From: Diphasiastrum complanatum
Lineage: Eukaryota > Streptophyta > Lycopodiopsida > Lycopodiales > Lycopodiaceae
Direction: 5' to 3'
DNA: 64,000 bases
Assembly (NCBI GenBank): GCA_029204225.1
Contig: CM055110.1
Location: forward strand, 36,702,035-36,766,034
The position numbers and the translations under genes were made by a program. The number at the start of each line of letters is the position of its first letter. The stretch's first letter is position 1. This document shows positions 57,964-64,000 of this stretch, one piece after another. The notes below the pieces were generated by a model, which saw only the letters and a program-made list of their open reading frames with translations, did not search any database and was not told the DNA's origin.

Positions 57964-60362
57964 TGGGGTGAGCCGCCATTAAATACAAGGGATTCCTTGG
58001 GGCTAACATTAACCCCCTTGTTTATAGCATTGGCAGTCCCACGCCAATGAGGTTGCAATAAAGTGTGGCAAACTTTTTAAGTAGTTGCACGCTTTGCTGG
58101 ATATGTTGTCGTGCACAATGCCCTGAGGGTAAGCTTCCAAAATTGTTGATTAACTTGGTGAAACTTGTAGAATCTTGGAGCTGGTTTGTTGAGATCAATT
58201 TCATTTGCTTGTTTGGATCATCCATTAGATAGTTTGCATGAGCTAGATTATCTTAGGCATTAACAAGGGTGGCAATATTGACATTCGGAGATGAATGGTT
58301 GGGTGAAAGAATTATGATTGGAAAATGAAATGAAAGGGAAGTAAAAGAATTATGATTGGGAACGAAATGGCAAGGAAGGGAGATGACTAGGTTGAAGTGC
58401 TCCATGTGCTGTTACTTTGACTCATGAAAATACATAGTTGGCAGTGGTCTTCTGCACCAACCTTTCTGCTGTACCATTCCTTTTGTGAGCTCGTTGCCTT
58501 GAAGATTTTGTCTTCTTGTTGGAGCACGGCTTCTGAATTACATTGCAGATGCATTTGCAGGATCAATGAAGATTTTATTTTAGAACCAACTGCTTCCCAT
58601 AGCACTTCACATGATTAAATCAAAGCACTTTTAGTGCATATGTACCAAGAGTCACAAGGTTATTAGTAATACTAGAGGAGCTTAGGTAGTTCTAATAATA
58701 CCAATATCGATGACATGCAAATGATCGCTTTGACAAGAAAGTGTGTTGGTTTCTTGAGCCTAACTCATCCCCATGCATTTTAATACGTGTGAGCTGGATG
58801 AAGGGAGTTTGAGTTAGTTTGGTTGATTTGAACCGTTTTCGCCCTTAGTTTGGAGAGTTTTCACTTTTGGACGACCTTAAATGGAGCTTTAGACCAAAAG
58901 TTATGGGCTCTTGAAGAAAACACACTATTTATTCACTATGAAAACAAGTGCATTGTGGCAAGCCACATGGCCCTGCCTTTGCAACATGCAATAAACTGCA
59001 CGCTGGTAAAGTTTTTTTTAAAGGTGTTTATCATTCACACATATAATATATTGGTAAATTATATGACCAATAAGTGTATGTAGTTCCAAATAAATTTACT
59101 GAATTTTGTATGTTTGTCCAAACATGATCTAATTGTATGCCATATATGGCATAATTGTAAAAGACAATGTAGATATGAGATGTATTTGTATTGATGTGGT
59201 GTCTTGATCAATAACTAGCTAGACGTCTCATGTAGCATCAAATCTACATATAAGGTGAATTGAGTAGACATATAAGTTGCTTCACTCTTGACATATAAGT
59301 TGCTTCACTCTTGACACCCGCACCATGATCGAGCATCTACATGTTATCTAACGTGTTTCAAGCTTCTATTTTAGGAAAGGTCTAGCGCTCCTAGATCTTT
59401 ATATATTTCCTTGTTGTATGTCTTATATTAATGAGTACTAAAAATTTGATTTCTATTTCCTATTTCTAACTTTTTAGAAGTCCAAATGATTTTATAGTAA
59501 TTCCCATTCATATACCACAAATGACACACACACCTTTAGTATTTTTAGTACATAAGATCAATCTTGGAAATTTGTAACCATCAAGTGCTGTTTATTTTAA
59601 ACATTTGCATGATTTGAGTACCAAGCTACTAGACACAACCCCCTACTTAGACTAGTTATAGCTATAGTTAGAAGCTCTTTTGGCAATCCTCATCATATCT
59701 CCTATCTCAAACTAGGAAATTAAAGCAAAGTCTAGAGTATGAAACTATACAGTGACAGGACAAAAATGACATAGAATAGTTGAACATTGAAGTCATATGT
59801 TTAATTGTGAAACTCATGTTGAGGTGCAAGCATATACATATTCTTTTGAACGCTAATGATCATCAAAACTATTGAATTGCTTGTTGACCTTATACTTGTT
59901 GAAAATGGGTTAAGAGTCATGCAGTTTAGGAGTAAATCCAGTACTCCTTTCCTTCAGCTTCACCCTCACCCTCACCCTCAGCAGACTCAGCACCCACCTC
60001 TTCATAGTCCTTTTCAAGTGCTGCTAGATCCTTCTCTAGCCTCAGAGAATTCACCCTCCTCCATTCCCTCGCTAATGTACTAACGCACAAAGCATGCTAT
60101 GCGTACATTAGATCAAACTTGTGATTAATTCTCAAAAATACTTCAGCGTCACTAGTGGAGTTGGATATCATGTAGATTGCTCTTTGCACCTTTGCTAGAT
60201 GATGACCTAGAACTACTGCAAGAGGCTAGTAGTTGATTCTACATTTGAATCATGTACGACACCAATCTTTGAATTGGGTAGTCCTCTTGGTCTTGATCAT
60301 TCCCACTACAACGTTCAAATATTTTGGAACCACATCTCTACGATACATCAGACAGGAGGCCG
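57964..60362. other. Largely unassigned intergenic sequence
   Basis: Short minus frames at 58022-58225 and 58387-58605 and plus frames at 58850-59083 and 59856-60083 have no recognised domain. A 23-bp direct tandem duplication lies at 59267-59312. Confidence 0.35.
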
Positions 60363-60404
60363 TGTATAATTTGTCATGGCGAGGAACACATCATCACACT
60401 TTGC
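60363..60404 (+). pseudogene. Isolated CCHC zinc-knuckle codons
   Basis: In one plus frame [14 protein letters not shown] fits C-X2-C-X4-H-X4-C, preceded by SDRRP and followed by HHGRKVQ, the type found at the end of gag or in ZCCHC proteins. Stops flank it closely, so it is a remnant or a chance match. Confidence 0.3.
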
Positions 60405-62138
60405 CATCATGGGAGAAAGGTTCAAAGGCACTGCCTATGATCTTTGCAACTGAGAGCGGCTCATGATAAGCTTTCTCAGCTGATATCACAAGAGCATACA
60501 ACAAAAACATGAAATGGATTGCGTGGATAAAGAACCAAGTTGGTTTGAATTAACAATTATGTCTATGAGAGCTCTATCAAATCGTTGTCAAAGATGATAT
60601 AACCTGCGAGACTGGTCGGTTGGTGTTAGTGCGACGCTCTATGTCTAATGACATGAACGAGTTGAAAGAACACTATTGTAAGTCTCTACGACGGAAGTGG
60701 AGACTTGAGGAGATGAATAGACATCTAGCAGCCACAATTGTCTTGCCGTCGGATCCTGCCTGAGAAACCATCTGAAACTCTCTGTTTTGGAATATCAAAA
60801 CCTGATGAAAACTGTAGGATGAAGCAATTGCCAACCATAATTATAATAATAAGAATAACAAGCAATTCCGAATGGGCAACAATGCCTGACTGTGCTTGTA
60901 TCGATATATTGTCTGATACTAGAAATGGAAATATGGCGCTGTTGCAAACATGATATTTTCAAGCTTTGTTTAACAATCACCTCCGCTAATTGGAATGACC
61001 AAATTCTGTTCTGCTATTTGTGCTTGCCAAATCACAGACGCACCCAGAGATGCCAAACCACAGACGCAACCACAGACACAACTCTCATATAACGGGACAA
61101 CAAATGGGAAGATCAAACAACATTCGGCAACCGTGCCATCAAAATGGCCGTTGCCCCTCCGCAACTGTTCCCGTTCATAGAGTAACTAAAGACATATGAC
61201 GCGCTGGGTCTATGGATCGGTACAAGCGCAAATTCCATTAACCTCCAAAGCTGACATCTCTAGATTTATTTGACGTTTTGCTACACAAATTCATCGAGAT
61301 GAGACGTTTCAGATAAGACATTTTGCAAATGAGAGGTAACCTCTCATCTGAAATTCCATCGAAGCTGCACGACATTATACAGTCATATCCTTCAAGGTCA
61401 GTAGCATTTCAAGCCTCCATGTGTTCTTGGATCTAGATTCTAACTCACTTTGTGGAAGATCCCTGCAATATGAATTTGTGTAGTTCATCTTCTTCTTGCC
61501 AGAGCAAAAGCTGTGTCCTCTGTGAACGTGGATTTAGCGACTGTGATATTGGCCTTACTCATCACCATGCATGCAGCATGCAGGTACAACGAGCAGGTTA
61601 GAAAAAGGCAAGAAATGTGATGAACGAAACTTCAGAAAGCACGTAGTTCAAAAACCCAAAACCCAAAATCAAAGACCACAACAACTAGAAAACCACGTGT
61701 CAATCTCTTAATAATCCGAAATTCCTTAATCAAAATAACTATAAGTATTTGACAAGTAACAAAAAAACAAAAAAACAGTAGCTATGAAAAATCCATAGAA
61801 ATAGCCAATTTATCTAAAATTGCCACTTGTTTAACTCACAAAAATCAAAAATACAAATAAAGAATATTTATTTATGTCTTTTAAATCAAGTCCACAACAC
61901 AAGCAGGTCAATCCTCAACATGAATGCCTAAGTCCTCCTTGCAAAGCAAGGCAGGGCCAAAAACACCACCTTTCAAACGAAATTAACCTTCAGGGTCCAT
62001 TCACTTGAAGTGTAGATTATATGGAAATCCAACGGTGGATTCAAATCTGGTGGTCACATCTACCACGATCTCCACCATTCATCACCCTTTGAAGCAATCC
62101 AACGGACTTACACACTTCTGGGCGCGGAACTAGACTCC
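60405..62138. other. Unassigned intergenic
   Basis: Several frames of 60-75 codons without recognised domains. Short CACAGACGCA words repeat near 61030-61080. Confidence 0.35.
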
Positions 62139-62385
62139 TTTAGGTTTTCTGTTATTAGAAGTGTCATATCTGTTTGATGTTTGCTTTGTATCAATATCAA
62201 ATTACATAGTGAATTGGATTTTTGGAAGTGTATGTTCATGTGAATCTTGGCTTTTTAAAAGGATGATTGGCTTAATTTGCAATCTTCATTCTCTCATATA
62301 ATGTATAATCTAAAGTTAAAACTTTAGGTTTTCTGTTATCAGAAGTGTCATATCTCTTTGATGTTTGCTTTGTATCAATATCAAA
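62139..62385 (+). repeat. 63-bp direct repeat pair
   Basis: 62139-62201 and 62323-62385 are nearly identical (TTTAGGTTTTCTGTTA...), separated by 121 bp. Confidence 0.85.
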
Positions 62386-62895
62386 AGTTTGTGCATTGTC
62401 CTATGCTCTATAATTCAATAATTTTTTTGGCTTTGCGGTGATAACGTCAAAAACTATCTAACAATATGCTGGAAGAAAATGTGTCTTAACTATGCGAGTT
62501 TGAACATAAAAAATGCATTTTTTAAAAATCGTTTATGAATGCAATCCTCTTTTTTCTTTTCTTTCTTTTTTGGTAAGTTTGAAAGATTCGTTTGAGCTTG
62601 CATGCACAGATGCAAGGCACAACATCTCATGAGAGTTTAGATCACCATATTTTATAGGATAACATCTAATGGTAATCTTTTCTTAGCAAATTTGCAAAAA
62701 ATTTCTCTTATTTTTGCAATTCTGAAATTGTTCTAACTATTGAAACGCATTTCAAATGTTTACCTCACAACGCTATCTGGGGAGAAAAACAAAAGACACC
62801 AACAAAAGCCTATGCATCTTCAAGCTTGTAGATGCAAAGCCATGTCTACAAAAGGCAAGTCACGGGCCACCTCATGGGGGCTATTCTAGGATGAC

Positions 62896-62898
<3 letters not shown>
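62386..62898. other. AT-rich, nothing recognised
   Basis: The plus frame starting at 62756 runs through the GT tract and the minisatellite and is not credible. Confidence 0.4.
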
Positions 62899-62943
<45 letters not shown>

Positions 62944-63105
62944 CGAGTTTAGAAAAATTCGTATCTTCAAAAAAAAAAATTGTGTCTCCAAAAATTCGAG
63001 TCTACAAAAATTGAGTCTCGAAAAATTTGTGTCTCTAAAAATTCGTCTCCAAAAATTGCGTCTCCAAAATTTGGAGTCTCGAAAATTCGAGTCTGCAAAA
63101 ACTGA
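62899..63105 (+). repeat. (GT)n tract plus TTCGAGTCTCGAAAAA minisatellite
   Basis: About 21 GT units (62899-62942) followed by about nine imperfect 15-18-bp units of the form AAAATTCGAGTCTCGA/CCA. The unit is the same type as at 38991-39106, where it is fused to a copia gag. Confidence 0.85.
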
Positions 63106-63352
63106 GTGGCCTTATTGCCTAAAGAATTTCCCATCGCACTACCTAAGCCTTACATATCCTAAAAAAAGGCTTGTATGTGTTGTTGTATGAATTGGCAAAC
63201 AGTAGGGTCCAGGTGTAACATAGGGGAGTGCCCGACCTTAGTTCAACACTTGTCTAATTAATCAACTTAGAAAAGAATGGGTTCAACATCAAATTTTAGG
63301 ATATGTAAGGCTTAGGTAGTGCGATGGGAAATTCTTTAGGCAATAAGGCCAC
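63106..63352. mobile_element. MITE-like element with perfect 59-bp TIRs
   Basis: 63106-63164 and 63294-63352 are exact reverse complements (GTGGCCTTATTGCCTAAAGA...), separated by 129 bp of unrelated sequence. No target duplication is convincing; flanks end CTGA and begin TTGA. Confidence 0.75.
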
Positions 63353-64000
63353 TTGAACTTCTAGATGCTTGGTAATGATAGAGCAAAGCAAGTTTTGAAA
63401 TTTTATTGTATCAAATTGTTTTCATTTTAGACAAACTATTATTGAATTTGTAAAGTTTTTCAAATACATTTTGAAAATCATCTTTTGTTTTGAGAATGTA
63501 GTACTCACCCCCAATTTAGAACATTCGACTACTTCTATCTATTTGTTGTGAGCATCAAAGAAAAAGTGTTGAATTGAAATTCTATCCTGTCAAAAAAGTC
63601 CTAATTTTAGACAAAATTGTTACCTAATCTCGAAAGTTCTCTAAAATTTTGAAAATTTTCTTTGGGCACTCCATATTTAAGCTAATTTTCATACAACCCC
63701 AAGTATAATCTAAAGTCCAGTTGGGTACCAGAATACCAGTGCTCGGGAAGATCAGCGAAGTATAGGAATCAATTTTACTATTCAAAGATATTTTGTTTTA
63801 ATTGGATTCAAGATAACCAAACGCTCGGTTTCACTCAATAATTCTACATTACGTTACACAGTCGAAGGCGGAAGGGGCACTGTATATCATTGCAGGATAG
63901 TTCAGAAAATAATTAGCTCCACTCATTAGAGATCACTGTGAGAGGCTAAAGCCAAAAAAATACTAATCCATTATTAGCTTCTTAGCATTGTAGAGATACA
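63353..64000. other. Unassigned intergenic
   Basis: AT-rich, no ORF or repeat recognised. Confidence 0.4.

Noticed and set aside
62756-63190. 144-codon plus frame as a gene
   Set aside because: It runs through the GT tract, the minisatellite and half of an inverted repeat; no domain.

Overview
This is nuclear DNA of a flowering plant. One host gene is clearly intact: an intron-containing group IIc WRKY transcription factor gene. It lies in AT-rich sequence packed with Ty1/copia and Ty3/gypsy LTR retrotransposons, a TRIM-type miniature element, a CACTA transposon end, MITE-like inverted repeats and many long CT/GA, CA/GT and AT microsatellites. Primer-binding sites of the plant tRNA-iMet type (TGGTATCAGAGC) and the tRNA-Asp type (TGGCGCCGTTGCCGGGGA) support this. 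Nothing bacterial or organellar was seen, and the sequence alone does not fix the species.

Layout. 1-4.3 kb: minus-strand copia gag, protease and integrase debris beginning with TRIM LTR fragments. 4.8-5.7 kb: a CT tract and an intronless, damaged histone H3 copy that looks like CENH3. 5.8-6.2 kb: five 70-bp tandem units, each a palindrome built on facing W-box cores. 6.3-8.5 kb: unrecognised, decayed minus-strand coding sequence. 8.5-10 kb: copia and gypsy scraps. 11.15-11.93 kb: a gypsy LTR with its tRNA-Asp primer site. 11.93-13.96 kb: a 2-kb inverted repeat with arms of about 1 kb and a 12-nt loop, running into a TRIM (13.75-14.37 kb). 14.5-17.2 kb: the 3' part of a CACTA element, with a spliced ORF tail, an 85-bp subterminal repeat array and a TAGTG end, abutting a copia integrase (17.2-18.4 kb). 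19.2-21.1 kb: the WRKY gene on the minus strand. 22-28.5 kb: mostly intergenic sequence with a GC-rich island, a minisatellite and a gag fragment.

28.53-36.09 kb: a copia-type element with two LTRs, a primer site and gag, but no recognisable integrase or RT. It holds a nested, internally deleted chromodomain gypsy element and a 2-kb unrecognised block. 36-43 kb: microsatellites, a microsatellite-cored MITE, a gag fused in frame to a minisatellite, an LTR, a duplicated block and a telomere-like array. 43-54.7 kb: a stack of gypsy and copia elements (an element with two LTRs, a copia RT, a gypsy integrase, a copia LTR inserted in another copia RT, and a 5'-complete copia with gag, PR and INT). 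54.7-64 kb: low in recognisable genes, with a 1-kb TIR element, a perfect 26-bp hairpin, a possible zinc-knuckle remnant, a second copy of the gag-associated minisatellite and a perfect 59-bp inverted repeat.

Most of these parts do not cooperate as a pathway. The window is best read as one transcription-factor gene in a nest of sequential insertions. The most unusual structures are the long foldback locus, the W-box palindrome array, the CENH3-like retrocopy and the non-autonomous copia family. All similarity statements are by eye; no database search was possible.
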